A stretch of 56,100 bases of DNA from a bacterium (GCA_030592575.1 JAUVIV010000003.1:1-56100), one strand, 5' to 3'. Shown: positions 22,486 through 31,911, numbered from the stretch's first letter. Numbers and translations: made by a program. Notes: generated by a model not told the origin, from the letters alone.

Positions 22486-25065
22486 CTATTTAAAAACTAT
22501 AAGTTTTAGGAGTTTTGTTTCTTCATCTGCTTGAAGTCTCAAAAAATATATTCCATTTACGACCGATTTTTCTTCATCATTACATCCATTCCAAGCAAAT
22601 TCATATACACCGCATTCAAGAAACCCGTCAAATAATTTCTTCACAAGAGTCCCTGCTAAGCTATAGATTGATAGATTGGCTTTAGTCGGGTACTTTTTGA
22701 TATTGAACTTTATACGAGTCTTTTGACAAAATGGGTTAGGAAGGCAAGAAAAGAGGATAATATTTGAATCTGCAACATCTTCTTTCATAGATGTTACGCT
22801 ATCGGGAACTTCAATTTCAAAAAAATGCATTACCTTTTCAATATATTGTACTCTCATAGAATCAGGAATTTCCGAGAATCTGAATCGTGTGCACCAAATT
22901 TTGTGCTCATTTTCATAAGAGAAACCACAAACTTTTCCTTCTTTATCTGAGAAAATTGTATCATAATTATTCGGGAGAAACCACTCAAAACTTTTATCAG
23001 AATAATTGAACGAAAATCCCATACCCGATATTAGAGACATAGGAACTTCGGATGTATTTTTTCCTGACAACAATTCATTTAACCAAAGATTAGATTTTTC
23101 AATATATAAGTTTTTGGGAAGAGAGTCTATAACGAAATTCATCTCATCGGAGATAAAAAGAACTTTGAAATTTTCAAGCCATTCGTTTTTGATTTTCAAA
23201 TTTTCGCTCTCGTCTATCCACATTCCTTTATATCCAAGTTCGCAAAGTACATTATTTAGCAGTGTATCAGATACAAGAAAATCTCCACCAGCTACACGAG
23301 TTGAAACCGCAAGCGTATCATTGTTCGGATTTTCGTCTCTATACGAAAAGACTTTGAAGTTTATTTTATAATCTGCTCCGATACAATACTTGCTCCATTC
23401 CGGAAATTCAACTATACTCTCTCCTCTTGCTTTAAGAGTATCAATCACGATATGTTCCATATATATAGGCACTTCGTTTGAATCTATTTCGCAAAAAACT
23501 TTACAATTTGTTTCGGGTATTCTACCAAGATTATGTACTATACAGACTGGAGAAAAAACACTGTCAGGAAAAAGCCAACTCACAGGTGCTTCAGTAATTT
23601 CTATATCCACTTTAGGTATTCCATGTAAATTAAGAGACGGGTCACCCCAAATTTCAAACTTTTGAGTATTTTTCGGGAAATTGGTTTCATACCAAAATTT
23701 AGCTTGAAGAAAAGCATCGCCAACTATTTCATTTTCCATAAGATATTTTAAAAATATATAATTAAAACTTTGGCTTCCTCCATCACTTATATTATTCCAG
23801 TTAGGCATATAAGATGCTTTGGAGTCCGGTGCTACTACGCAAGCAGCTCCTTGTTTCAGGAATTTTTTCGCATCAAAAGGAGCAAATACAAAAGAAGGGA
23901 TTTCACCATAAAGGAAATATTTGCTTAACTTAATTTCATGAGCTTCCGGAACCTCATCTCCATCATCCCACAACCAAATCTTTGAATGAGTCAAAAAATT
24001 GATTATCGGATAATTACCGGAAATTATTTCACTGTTAGATTCTCTATAGTTCCACTTTGTTGGAATTACAGACTCAAGTTCTTTTAAAAAAATATTTTTA
24101 TTTTCTTGAGGAATTCCGGAAAAATCTTCATTTTCATAATTAGATATTCCTTTCACGAATAATATTTTTTTATCTACTCCATTAATCTCAAATTCTATAG
24201 TGTTCTCTAAGATAGAGCTCAAAATATCCACATCAGTATATGGTATTCTTCCAATGATACAACCTGTTGAGCTTTGCAATTCTACAGAATCACCTATTAC
24301 AAGAATATATTTAGGATTTCCTATAAATTCTTGACTTTCCGAAGAGATAATTTTTACTTTATGTCCAATCGTTTCTTTCCATTCTGCGAAATCCTGAACA
24401 ACTGTTCTGAGCTCTTCAGGAACTATTATTACGTAGTTATGCGAACCAATCGAAGTTCTTCTGTACCATTCTTTTGCTGCATCAAGATTAAGTACTTTAT
24501 GTGTAGGAATTGTATTCAACGGGAAAATAAAATCATCCAATGTGGTATCAACTTGAACAATCTTTTTAGGGTAGGTATAATCAATATCTATTGTAATATC
24601 AGGAGTCCACCACAATTTTTGAGTTTCTTGATTATAAGTAAAAGGAGAAATCATTACTTTTGCAAATTTATACCCTCTAAACTCAAATGTTCCAAGATAC
24701 TTGCCAATACTATCCTGACAACTAATCTTGTTTTCAACTTTCAACTTATTGTTTTCAGTTGTTAAAGGAGAATCTCCTTCTCGTAGTAGTATAGGAATAG
24801 AAATGGGAGTTTCGATTTTTTGAGGAATGAGTTGAGGCATTCCTCTCACATTACATCTTGTAATTTCACTATATGGGGGAATTATAATCCATACAACTCG
24901 AGAAGGTAACCATGAATTACCAGCTTCAAGAGTAGAACCAAATCCTTCGGCTATTACACGGTTATTTTTTATCTCATATTTTGGAGTACTAATATTAAAA
25001 CGCTTTCCTATTGCAATACTTGGATTTATTGCAAAAAGGCATAAAAAAAATAAATAACTTTTCAT
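22486..25065 (-). CDS. Secreted gingipain-fold (C25-like) protein with type IX-like sorting domain, probably non-catalytic
   Basis: The 859-aa product has a signal peptide (residues 1-19). A C25-type propeptide and caspase-like fold follows: 'YVIIVPEELRTVVQDFAEWK', 'KYILVIGD', 'IGRIPYTD', ending 'EIWGDPSLNLHG' before Ig-like domains. In active gingipain relatives the His sits in a 'GHG' turn and the Cys in 'SxxC'. Here the region reads 'INFLTHSKIW' (His360 kept, glycines lost) and 'SFVFAPFDAKKF', with Phe397 where Cys is expected. It is therefore probably an inactive peptidase fold used for binding. The tail has 'CLPNPFCQKTRIKF', 'LSIYSLAGTLVKKL', 'NGIYFLRL' and 'LKLIVFK'. Residues 99-114 ('LTTENNKLKVENK') look repeat-derived. 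Confidence 0.75.
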   Translation of the reverse strand: MKSYLFFLCLFAINPSIAIGKRFNISTPKYEIKNNRVIAEGFGSTLEAGNSWLPSRVVWIIIPPYSEITRCNVRGMPQLIPQKIETPISIPILLREGDSPLTTENNKLKVENKISCQDSIGKYLGTFEFRGYKFAKVMISPFTYNQETQKLWWTPDITIDIDYTYPKKIVQVDTTLDDFIFPLNTIPTHKVLNLDAAKEWYRRTSIGSHNYVIIVPEELRTVVQDFAEWKETIGHKVKIISSESQEFIGNPKYILVIGDSVELQSSTGCIIGRIPYTDVDILSSILENTIEFEINGVDKKILFVKGISNYENEDFSGIPQENKNIFLKELESVIPTKWNYRESNSEIISGNYPIINFLTHSKIWLWDDGDEVPEAHEIKLSKYFLYGEIPSFVFAPFDAKKFLKQGAACVVAPDSKASYMPNWNNISDGGSQSFNYIFLKYLMENEIVGDAFLQAKFWYETNFPKNTQKFEIWGDPSLNLHGIPKVDIEITEAPVSWLFPDSVFSPVCIVHNLGRIPETNCKVFCEIDSNEVPIYMEHIVIDTLKARGESIVEFPEWSKYCIGADYKINFKVFSYRDENPNNDTLAVSTRVAGGDFLVSDTLLNNVLCELGYKGMWIDESENLKIKNEWLENFKVLFISDEMNFVIDSLPKNLYIEKSNLWLNELLSGKNTSEVPMSLISGMGFSFNYSDKSFEWFLPNNYDTIFSDKEGKVCGFSYENEHKIWCTRFRFSEIPDSMRVQYIEKVMHFFEIEVPDSVTSMKEDVADSNIILFSCLPNPFCQKTRIKFNIKKYPTKANLSIYSLAGTLVKKLFDGFLECGVYEFAWNGCNDEEKSVVNGIYFLRLQADEETKLLKLIVFK

Positions 25066-25171
25066 TTTTATATTACACTACTGTATATCTAAACCCAAAC
25101 CTCTTTAACTTCTTAAATCCTTATTACATTAAGTTATATATCTGTTGCCAGCTCGTTTATTTTATACAATA

Positions 25172-25200
25172 ATAGTATTATTCTATTGTATTCTTGTCAA
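25172..25200 (-). promoter_or_regulatory. Predicted promoter of the gingipain-fold gene, overlapped by a palindrome
   Basis: On the minus strand: TTGACA (25200-25195), 17-bp spacer, TACTAT (25177-25172). A perfect 15-nt palindrome AATAATAGTATTATT (25168-25182) covers the -10 box and could be an operator, although AT-rich DNA makes such palindromes common. Confidence 0.5.
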
Positions 25201-25237
25201 GTGGAAAAAAATGGATAATTCTAACTCATTTTAAAAG

Positions 25238-25266
25238 TTGACATCTCGGTAAATATTAAATATGAT
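25238..25266 (+). promoter_or_regulatory. Predicted sigma70 promoter of the glycan operon (leaderless layout)
   Basis: TTGACA (25238-25243), 17-bp spacer, TATGAT (25261-25266); the GT2 ATG at 25273 follows after only 6 nt. No Shine-Dalgarno is visible. Confidence 0.7.
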
Positions 25267-25272
25267 AAAATT

Positions 25273-27117
25273 ATGCTCAAGGCAAGTGTTATTCTTCCTA
25301 CTTATAATCGTGCTTATATATTAAAAGATTGTCTTTCCTATCTCTTAAATCAAACTACGAATGATTATGAAATCATAGTCATTGATGATGCATCCCAAGA
25401 TGAGACCTCTGAAGTAGTTTCCGGATTCCAAATTCCGGATTCCAAATTAAAGTATATCCGATTAGAGAAACAGTCAGGACCTTATGTGGCAAGAAATATT
25501 GGTGTTGAGCAAACCAACAGTGAACTTATAATTTTTTTAGATTCAGATGTTCTTGTTCATCCGGATTTTGTTCTTGACCACATTAAAATACATAGAAATA
25601 ACGAGAAAATATGGATTCAGGGAATGGTTAATCACATTCGTTTCCCAAATCAGGTGAATTTTAAATTCTATTATCCAAGTGCTTTATGCATTGGTACTTT
25701 TATTACTCAAAACGCATCTGTACAGAAAAAGTGGTTCCTTGAAATTGGAGGATTTGAGGATTTTGGTAGCAAAATGGGGTATAAAGATGTGGACCTCGGC
25801 ATAAGATTTCAAAAAATTGGACTTAACCCGGTTCATCCACTTTTCCGATGCAAAGCTTATCATATTGATGGACCTCCTCGTATGGAAAATCTGCAAGAGT
25901 TTTTCGATAAGTGTCAAGAAAGAGGAAAAAGTGCTTATTTTCTCATTAAGCGACACGGTAAATTAGGTAAAAAATTTGCACACACAACAAAAGCAATTCG
26001 TATTTCTCGCTTTTTTCAAACAGATAGGTGGATAGATAATGGATTAAAATTCTTAGAATCTTCCCGAGATTCCCCGATTCTTCCACTCTTTCCAATATGC
26101 AGAATGCTTATGAAATATCATTATCGTTCAAAAGGAATTCTTGAAGCTCAAAAATCAGAGATTAAAGTTCAAAATAAAAAACAAAAAAGCAATCCTAAAC
26201 TTCCAATTTACAATTCTCAAAATTCAAATCCTAAAGCTTCGGTTGTTATTGTAACTTATAATAGAGAAAAATTACTCCGATATTGCTTGAGAGCTCTTTT
26301 ATCTCAGACCTCTCAAGACTATGAAATAGTTGTAGTAGATGATGGTTCAACTGACGGGACGCACTCTCTTCCCGAAATAAAAAAAGTAAGATATTTTAAA
26401 AACAGTGCTCAGAGTGGACAACCTTTTTCTCGAAATAGAGGGATAAAAGAAGCCAGAGGAGAAATAATAATATTTGTAGATTCTGATGTTATTGTAGACA
26501 AGAACTTTGTCAAAGACCATATTTTGCCACATAAGACAGAAGATAAACTAATTGTTCAGGGATTAGTTCGGCATATTCGTCATCCAAAAGCTGCCGGTCG
26601 TTTCTCCTTAAAGATTGATGGATTCTCAAAAGAAGGATTAGTTACTCAGAATGTGTCCGTAAAGAAAAAATGGTTTCTTGAAGTAGGACTCATGGATGAA
26701 AATTTTGGCATAACGATGGGTTATGAAGATACAGACTTAGGAAGAAGACTCAAGAAAATTAATTTAAGAACCATATGTGGATTCATAAAATGTAAAGCAG
26801 ATCATGTTGATGGCTATCCAACTCGTGAGAAATTTGAGATTTCATTTCAGAAAAGATATGAATGGTCAAAGAACATTGTTTATTTCGGCAGTAAATATGG
26901 GAATCGTTTCGTCAAAACAAGTAAGGTGTTACTTGTTTCAAGACTTCTCTTGCTCTCACAATGGGTAGAAAAGGAAGCTGCAATTAAACTTCTTACTAAT
27001 TCTGTTGACTTTCCAATATTTTTTGTTGCTCCTCTGCTCAAAGAAATTATGAAATATCACTATCGGGCAAAAGGAATTTTAGAAGTACAAAATGAAAATC
27101 GAAAAACAAAAGAGTAA
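25273..27117 (+). CDS. Double-domain family 2 glycosyltransferase
   Basis: The 614-aa cytoplasmic or peripheral enzyme has two complete GT-A domains. The first (about 1-230) has 'ASVILPTYNRAYILKDCLSY', 'IIVIDDASQDET' and 'LIIFLDSDVLVHPDF'. The second (about 318-560) has 'ASVVIVTYNREKLLRYCLRA', 'VVVDDGSTDGTH' and 'IIIFVDSDVIVDKNF'. Each half ends in a similar 'MKYHYRSKGILEAQ'/'MKYHYRAKGILEVQ', so the gene arose by internal duplication. Both halves keep the DxD motif. The linker (about 294-316, 'KVQNKKQKSNPK...IYNSQNSNPK') reads like translated simple repeat DNA. It starts a tight operon (overlaps of 26 bp) with the LpxB-like and GT4 genes, probably for a surface glycan or glycolipid. Confidence 0.88.
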   Translation: MLKASVILPTYNRAYILKDCLSYLLNQTTNDYEIIVIDDASQDETSEVVSGFQIPDSKLKYIRLEKQSGPYVARNIGVEQTNSELIIFLDSDVLVHPDFVLDHIKIHRNNEKIWIQGMVNHIRFPNQVNFKFYYPSALCIGTFITQNASVQKKWFLEIGGFEDFGSKMGYKDVDLGIRFQKIGLNPVHPLFRCKAYHIDGPPRMENLQEFFDKCQERGKSAYFLIKRHGKLGKKFAHTTKAIRISRFFQTDRWIDNGLKFLESSRDSPILPLFPICRMLMKYHYRSKGILEAQKSEIKVQNKKQKSNPKLPIYNSQNSNPKASVVIVTYNREKLLRYCLRALLSQTSQDYEIVVVDDGSTDGTHSLPEIKKVRYFKNSAQSGQPFSRNRGIKEARGEIIIFVDSDVIVDKNFVKDHILPHKTEDKLIVQGLVRHIRHPKAAGRFSLKIDGFSKEGLVTQNVSVKKKWFLEVGLMDENFGITMGYEDTDLGRRLKKINLRTICGFIKCKADHVDGYPTREKFEISFQKRYEWSKNIVYFGSKYGNRFVKTSKVLLVSRLLLLSQWVEKEAAIKLLTNSVDFPIFFVAPLLKEIMKYHYRAKGILEVQNENRKTKE

Positions 27118-28339
27118 AAATTTTATTTCCTATTCCACATCTCCTACATACTTATTTTTAAGTAACTGCTACGGCGAAGATCGTTCCGCTGCTCTTATTG
27201 CTGAAGAATTGTTGAAGATTCATACTTTAGAGTTCAGAGTAAAAGACAAGAAGCAAAAAATTAACTCTCAATTATTAGGAGCTTCTCTCATTTCGCAAGG
27301 AGAAGAGTATGAAAAAAAAGGTATTTCTCTACTTATAAAAGGTAAAATGCCTCCATCCGGAGGGTTCCCGAGAAACTTTGTGGACTTTATAAAAGATGTT
27401 GTTACAAGTTCCTATATTCCAATAAGATATTACATTGCACTCCGAAAAATTCGCAAAGAGATAATTCAAGCTATAGTTGTGGGTGATATATTTCTTCTTG
27501 TACTTGCCTGGTTCGGACTTCGGAAACGTCTTATATTTCTTGCTCCGGCAAAATCAGATTACCAAAATCCACATTATAAATTTGAATGTTGGGCAATGCG
27601 AAAAATCTGCATAAAAGTTTTTACTCACGATGAATATACTGCACAAAACTTAAAGAAAGAAAAAATACCTGCATTATTTGTAGGAAATCCTATGGTAGAT
27701 GAATTAAAGGAAACTCATAACTCACAACTCACAACTCACAACTCAAAAAATCTCATTGGAATTCTGCCTGGCTCCAGAAAAGAAGCGTATAAAAACTTCT
27801 TGAAAATTCTCGTTGTAGTTGAACAAATATCAAATAAAAAAGAAGGTATAAAATTTGTAGCGGCTATTCCATCGTCTCTTGATTTACAAAAATTAATAAC
27901 TCTATCAGAATCTAATGGATGGAAACACACAAAATCTGAAACCTGTAATTTGCAAACTATAATTAATAAAAACAAAGTTGAAGTATGTTTAGCAACTAAT
28001 TCATTTGTTACTCTAATCAATGAGTCGGATGTTATAATTGGATTATCAGGAACCGCCAATGAACAAGCAGCGTCTCTCGGTAAACCAATAGTTTCGTTTA
28101 AAGGTTGTGGTACTCAAACATCGATTACAAGAATACAAAATCAAGAAAGGTTATTAGGTGGTTGTTTGAAATTTATTTCCGATTTTCCTGAGGGTGTAGT
28201 AACTGAAGTTATAGAACTTTTGAATAATGAAGAACTACGGCAAACGAGAGGAAAAATTGGAAAAAAGAGAATGGGTCCTCCTGGAGGAGCTAAAAATATT
28301 GCACAATTTATAAATGATTTATCTTATAGACCCACGTAA
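27092..28339 (+). CDS. Lipid-A-disaccharide synthase-related glycosyltransferase (LpxB-like)
   Basis: This 415-aa GT-B protein is like the LpxB-related family found in deinococci and cyanobacteria. It starts 'YLFLSNCYGEDRSAALIAEE' (where true LpxB has a GExSGD motif), continues 'VVGDIFLLVLAWFGLRKRLI' and 'VFTHDEYTAQNLKKEKIPAL' followed by 'FVGNPMVDEL', and has the C-terminal 'IGILPGSRKEAYKNF' and 'GLSGTANEQAASLGKPIVSF' that bind the UDP-sugar. It overlaps its neighbours by 26 bp on both sides. Residues about 207-219 ('THNSQLTTHNSK') come from a tandem ACTCACA array just before the GT-B hinge. It probably makes an isoprenoid- or lipid-linked disaccharide, not necessarily lipid A. Confidence 0.8.
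   Translation: MKIEKQKSKNFISYSTSPTYLFLSNCYGEDRSAALIAEELLKIHTLEFRVKDKKQKINSQLLGASLISQGEEYEKKGISLLIKGKMPPSGGFPRNFVDFIKDVVTSSYIPIRYYIALRKIRKEIIQAIVVGDIFLLVLAWFGLRKRLIFLAPAKSDYQNPHYKFECWAMRKICIKVFTHDEYTAQNLKKEKIPALFVGNPMVDELKETHNSQLTTHNSKNLIGILPGSRKEAYKNFLKILVVVEQISNKKEGIKFVAAIPSSLDLQKLITLSESNGWKHTKSETCNLQTIINKNKVEVCLATNSFVTLINESDVIIGLSGTANEQAASLGKPIVSFKGCGTQTSITRIQNQERLLGGCLKFISDFPEGVVTEVIELLNNEELRQTRGKIGKKRMGPPGGAKNIAQFINDLSYRPT
27715..27745. repeat. Tandem ACTCACA array inside the LpxB-like gene
   Basis: Four imperfect copies of ACTCACA(A) are read in frame as 'HNSQLTTHNSK'. A reverse-complement relative (GTTGTGAGTTGTGAGTT) sits in the BatA-like gene near 44050. Confidence 0.7.
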
Positions 28340-29417
28340 TACTACAAAGCTGTACAACTTTGAACTGCTTTGGGCACTTAAAAACCTTGGGCTCAATTAC
28401 AAGTTCATAGGACCTATGCCGAGTAATATAGAAAATCCTCCGGTCCGTCCTTGCAATTCTTTTATGCCATTTTCCAGAGGATTATTAGGGGAAATGCCCA
28501 AACTTGCAAGTTTTGTCGGTAATATTTCTCAAACACCGGAAATTACATCGGGATGGATGAATTTTAAAAAAGTGTTAAAAAAAGAAGATATAATCCATCT
28601 GCTATGGGTTACCTCTACTTCGGCTGAATCAATTATACTACCAAAAATTAGTGGAAGTATCCGAAAGTTAGTACACACTGCACACAATATACTTCCGCAT
28701 AGGGATAGAGAAAGTGATTACCAACGATTCAAAAAAATTTATCCATCATTTGCTCATATCTTTTTGCATTCTCCTCAGACGAGAACAGAGTTTTTGCAAC
28801 TTTTTCCTAAAATAAATCACGAAAATGTATCTGTTATCTCTGTTGGCAACTATGAAAATTTTTATAAAGTTCACGATAAAACCACCGATGCTGATAAACA
28901 GAAATTTAATGAGCGTGTATTTTTATTTATGGGACCAATAAAATCATATAAAGGATTTGATGTGTTATGTGATGCAGCAAAATTACTGAAAAACAAAAAT
29001 TTCAAAATACTTTCCCATACAAATTCTTTGTGGACTCCCGAAGAAAGTTATTTTATAAAACACTCCTCTCCACTTCCTTATCAGCAACTTGGCATTTTAT
29101 ACAGGTCATCGGATGTTGTAGTAATTCCATATACAAAGATTTCTTTGGCAAATTCTTTACTTGAGGCAGCTTATTTTGCTAAGCCCGTTATTGCAAGTAA
29201 AATAGGAGCATTACAAGATATAATAAGAGATGGAAAAGAAGGGTTTCTTGTAAAACCGGGCTCTGCAAATGAACTTAAAGAAGCTATGGAAAAAATGCTG
29301 AATATGTCAGAAAAGAAACTCAAAGAAATGGGTGAATCTTTGAAACAGAGGTCAATAGAAAAATTCCCCTGGAGTCGGGTTGCAGGTCAGCTTGCTTCGG
29401 TTTACGAAAAAAGATAG
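28314..29417 (+). CDS. Family 4 glycosyltransferase
   Basis: The 367-aa GT-B enzyme belongs to glycosyltransferase group 1. Its C-terminal domain has 'FLFMGPIKSYKGFDVLCDAA', 'LGILYRSSDVVVIPYTKISL' and the EX7E-type 'LLEAAYFAKPVIASKIGALQ', then 'GKEGFLVKPGSANELKEAM'. The N-terminal acceptor domain has 'DIIHLLWVTSTSAES' and 'VHTAHNILPHRD'. It overlaps the end of the LpxB-like gene by 26 bp and closes the operon started by the double GT2 gene. The sugar and acceptor are unknown. Confidence 0.88.
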   Translation: MIYLIDPRNTTKLYNFELLWALKNLGLNYKFIGPMPSNIENPPVRPCNSFMPFSRGLLGEMPKLASFVGNISQTPEITSGWMNFKKVLKKEDIIHLLWVTSTSAESIILPKISGSIRKLVHTAHNILPHRDRESDYQRFKKIYPSFAHIFLHSPQTRTEFLQLFPKINHENVSVISVGNYENFYKVHDKTTDADKQKFNERVFLFMGPIKSYKGFDVLCDAAKLLKNKNFKILSHTNSLWTPEESYFIKHSSPLPYQQLGILYRSSDVVVIPYTKISLANSLLEAAYFAKPVIASKIGALQDIIRDGKEGFLVKPGSANELKEAMEKMLNMSEKKLKEMGESLKQRSIEKFPWSRVAGQLASVYEKR

Positions 29418-29755
29418 ATGTTTTTCTTTTCTCTGTGTTCTCTGCCACAAAAACACTAAGGCACTAAATTTCACTAAAATTATAATATAATTTCTTTTGT
29501 AAAGTTTTGTGATTTGGTGATTCCTGCTCCTGTCAGGAACAAGCTTCGTGGCGTTTTATTTAATCATTTCTCTGTGTTCTCCGTGTTCTTTGTGGTTCAT
29601 TTTTTTTGTAGTTTAAAAGTCTTTTCATTTTATGATTCTTCTTTTCTCTGTAGTTCAAAAATATTTTATCTGTGTCATCCGCGTTATCTGCGGTTAAGAA
29701 GTTTTTCTCTGTGTTCTCTGTGGTGAAAAAAAAGGGGTTTCAACTCTATCCCTTA
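29418..29755. repeat. Intergenic repeat mosaic between convergent genes
   Basis: No gene is visible. The DNA consists of modules such as TCTCTGTGTTCTCTG, CACTAAGGCACTAAATTTCAC, TTTGTGGTTCATTTTT and TCTGCGGTTAAGAAG, also seen at 8040-8376. An apparent ORF at 29514-29726 is read-through of these modules. It separates the GT4 gene from the convergent msbA-like gene. Confidence 0.6.
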
Positions 29756-31528
29756 TCAGCTTAGAGATATTTTTACCAACTTATTATACAATCCATTATT
29801 TTCAAGTAATTCGTTATGAGTGCCTTCCTCTACTATTTTCCCCTGGTCTATTACAATTATACGGTCTCGGTCACGAACAGTTGAAAGCCGATGGGCTATA
29901 ACGATTGCGGTTCTGCCTTCAAGCAACTTTTCCATAGCAGAATGGACTTTGCTTTCGCTCTCCGGGTCCAGGTGAGATGTAGCTTCATCAAATATAAGAA
30001 TGTCAGGATTTTTACAAAACGCACGAGCAATTGCAATCCGCTGACGCTCACCACCTGAAAGTGAAACTCCTCTTTCTCCTACCAGGCTATCATATTTTTG
30101 GGGAAGTCTTTCAATAAACTTATTTGCATTAGCTAATTCCGCTGCCTGATAAACTACATCAGGTTGTATGTCAGAAGCACCGTATGCAATGTTATTAAAC
30201 ACAGTATCGTCAAATAGAATGGGTTCTTGGGTAACAAGCCCCATCAAAGAATGTAAATCATCAAAAGAAATTTCTCTTATATTTACACCATCAATCTCAA
30301 TTGAACCTTGAGTTGTATCATAGAAGCGAGAAAGAAGATCTGTAAGAGTAGATTTACCGGCTCCTGATGGTCCCACAAGAGCAATGTTCTCACCTTTTTT
30401 TATACAAAATGTAACCCCAGAAATTACTTCTTGTGAAGGGATATAACTAAAGTGAATTTTGTTGAATAGAATTTCTTTTTCGAAGGATTTAAATGGAATC
30501 GGATGAGCTATTTCTTGCACAGTAGGTTTGGTATCAAGAATTCTTTTTACTCTTGCCATTGCCTGAACTCCTCGTTGAAGATATACATTTGCCTTTGGAA
30601 GTTGATTCAAAGATTGCATCATACTTATTGCACATGCCAAAAATATAAGAAATCTATCTGCAGAGAGAGTATTAGCAACAAATATCTGATATCCACCATA
30701 ACTTAAGAGAATACAGACTCCAATTGTAATTACAAGTTCTGAAGCAGGAATTCCTATAAGTCCAACTCGTTCAAATCTAATAGCTGACTTCAAATAATTA
30801 TATGTGGTTTTGCAAAATTTATTAATTTCAAATTTTTCTGTCGCAAAAGCTTTTACTATTTTTATTCCTACAATGGATTCCCCAATGTTGCTTGTGATTT
30901 TTGCCATATCTTCTTGAACCTTATCACTTTTTTCTCTGAGTTTCTTTGCAAGTTTATTGAGAAGCCAACCGAGAACCGGGAAAGTTATAATAGATACAAG
31001 AAGAAGTCTCCAGTTGAGATATAGAGCAAATCCCAAATAAGCAAGTGTGAGCAATAAGTATTTCAAAAAATTAAAAACCCCATCTTTCATTGCACCTTTG
31101 ACCATTGATATATCATTTGTCATTCTTGAAACAAGCATTCCTGACTGAGTTTGCTGAAAATAGTCCAAAGAAAGTGTGTGTAAATGAGAGTAGGTATCAT
31201 CTCTTATTTTTTTCATTACATTTTCTTCAATTGAGACTCCAAGATATTGGTGTAAATATCTAAATATACCTTTGAGTAGGAAGGCAGAGATAAGTATTAT
31301 CTGAAGTTTTATAAATGCCTGAACTTTTGAGCCCTGAAGAAACCATTTGTTAAATGTGGCTAAAAAATCATTACTCAGAGGAAATGAGTTCTCGTAAAAT
31401 ATAGCATGTAAAAATGGAGATAATAAAGAAAGTGAAAAGGTTGAAACCAAAGCAAAAAGGAACATAAAAACAATACATAATATAAGCTTATTAGTGTGAA
31501 GTTTAAGATATGGAATAAAGTTTTTCAT
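29756..31528 (-). CDS. MsbA-like ABC exporter (fused permease and ATPase)
   Basis: The 590-aa half-transporter acts as a homodimer in the inner membrane. Six transmembrane segments fill about 15-305. The ATPase has Walker A 'GPSGAGKST' (386-394), a Q-loop in 'GLVTQEP', signature 'LSGGERQRIAIARAF' (490-504), Walker B 'ILIFDEATS' (510-518) and the switch His in 'IAHRLSTV'. The length and the 'SFDDLHSLMGLVTQEPILFD' style fit lipid A/lipid flippases of the MsbA family. It converges on the GT2/LpxB-like/GT4 operon, so it may flip the glycolipid made there (inference from location). Confidence 0.9.
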   Translation of the reverse strand: MKNFIPYLKLHTNKLILCIVFMFLFALVSTFSLSLLSPFLHAIFYENSFPLSNDFLATFNKWFLQGSKVQAFIKLQIILISAFLLKGIFRYLHQYLGVSIEENVMKKIRDDTYSHLHTLSLDYFQQTQSGMLVSRMTNDISMVKGAMKDGVFNFLKYLLLTLAYLGFALYLNWRLLLVSIITFPVLGWLLNKLAKKLREKSDKVQEDMAKITSNIGESIVGIKIVKAFATEKFEINKFCKTTYNYLKSAIRFERVGLIGIPASELVITIGVCILLSYGGYQIFVANTLSADRFLIFLACAISMMQSLNQLPKANVYLQRGVQAMARVKRILDTKPTVQEIAHPIPFKSFEKEILFNKIHFSYIPSQEVISGVTFCIKKGENIALVGPSGAGKSTLTDLLSRFYDTTQGSIEIDGVNIREISFDDLHSLMGLVTQEPILFDDTVFNNIAYGASDIQPDVVYQAAELANANKFIERLPQKYDSLVGERGVSLSGGERQRIAIARAFCKNPDILIFDEATSHLDPESESKVHSAMEKLLEGRTAIVIAHRLSTVRDRDRIIVIDQGKIVEEGTHNELLENNGLYNKLVKISLS

Positions 31529-31574
31529 CTTCTTAACAATGGTTCAATTTTTGTTGAGTTTTATTACAATATAA

Positions 31575-31690
31575 AAAAGATTTGTCATTCTGAGCAGTAG
31601 CAAAGAATCTTTTTGATTCGAAATATTTTATGAAGTCTATTTTGAACAACATATTGAGATTCTTCATTTCATTTAGAATGATAGGTGAGT
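31575..31690. repeat. Dispersed 'GTCATTCTGAG' repeat remnant
   Basis: TTTGTCATTCTGAGCAGTAG followed by CAAAGAATCTTTTT, and GAGATTCTTCATTTCATTTA before GAATGATAG, are modules of the repeat family seen at 5555, 10160, 40507 and 54520. No gene is present. Confidence 0.55.
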
Positions 31691-31702
31691 ATAATTTTAA
31701 AG

Positions 31703-31776
31703 TACGCCTGAAGGGACTCGAACCCCCAACCCTTGGATTCGAAATCCAATGCTCTATCCAATTGAGCTACAGGCGC
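31703..31776 (-). tRNA. tRNA-Arg (anticodon UCG)
   Basis: The minus strand folds as a full cloverleaf. The acceptor GCGCCTG pairs with CAGGCGT (one G-U pair at the end). The D arm is 'TAGCTCAATTGGATAGAGC'. The anticodon stem-loop is TTGGA-TTTCGAA-TCCAA, with TCG at positions 34-36. The T arm is 'TGGGGGTTCGAGTCCCTT'. The 3' CCA is not encoded. It reads CGN arginine codons. Confidence 0.93.
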
Positions 31777-31911
31777 ATTGATAATATCAATTTTTGAAAT
31801 CTTGATACAAGGTCTATATATTTTTAAAAGCAAGATTTTGACTCTGATTCAGAGAAAACAATAAACTAAAAATAGAACAAATTGAAATGTATAAAAATAT
31901 CTTTAACGGGT

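Noticed and set aside
27715..27745. CRISPR-like array
   Set aside because: The units are 7-8 bp in direct tandem without spacers and are read in frame in a gene, so this is a simple tandem repeat.
29514..29726. A 70-aa ORF between the GT4 and msbA-like genes
   Set aside because: Its sequence is read-through of TCTGTGTTCTCTG-type repeat modules and it lacks a start signal.
31703..31776. tRNA-Arg 3' end as an integration (att) site
   Set aside because: No second copy of the tRNA 3' segment and no integrase gene are present in the window.
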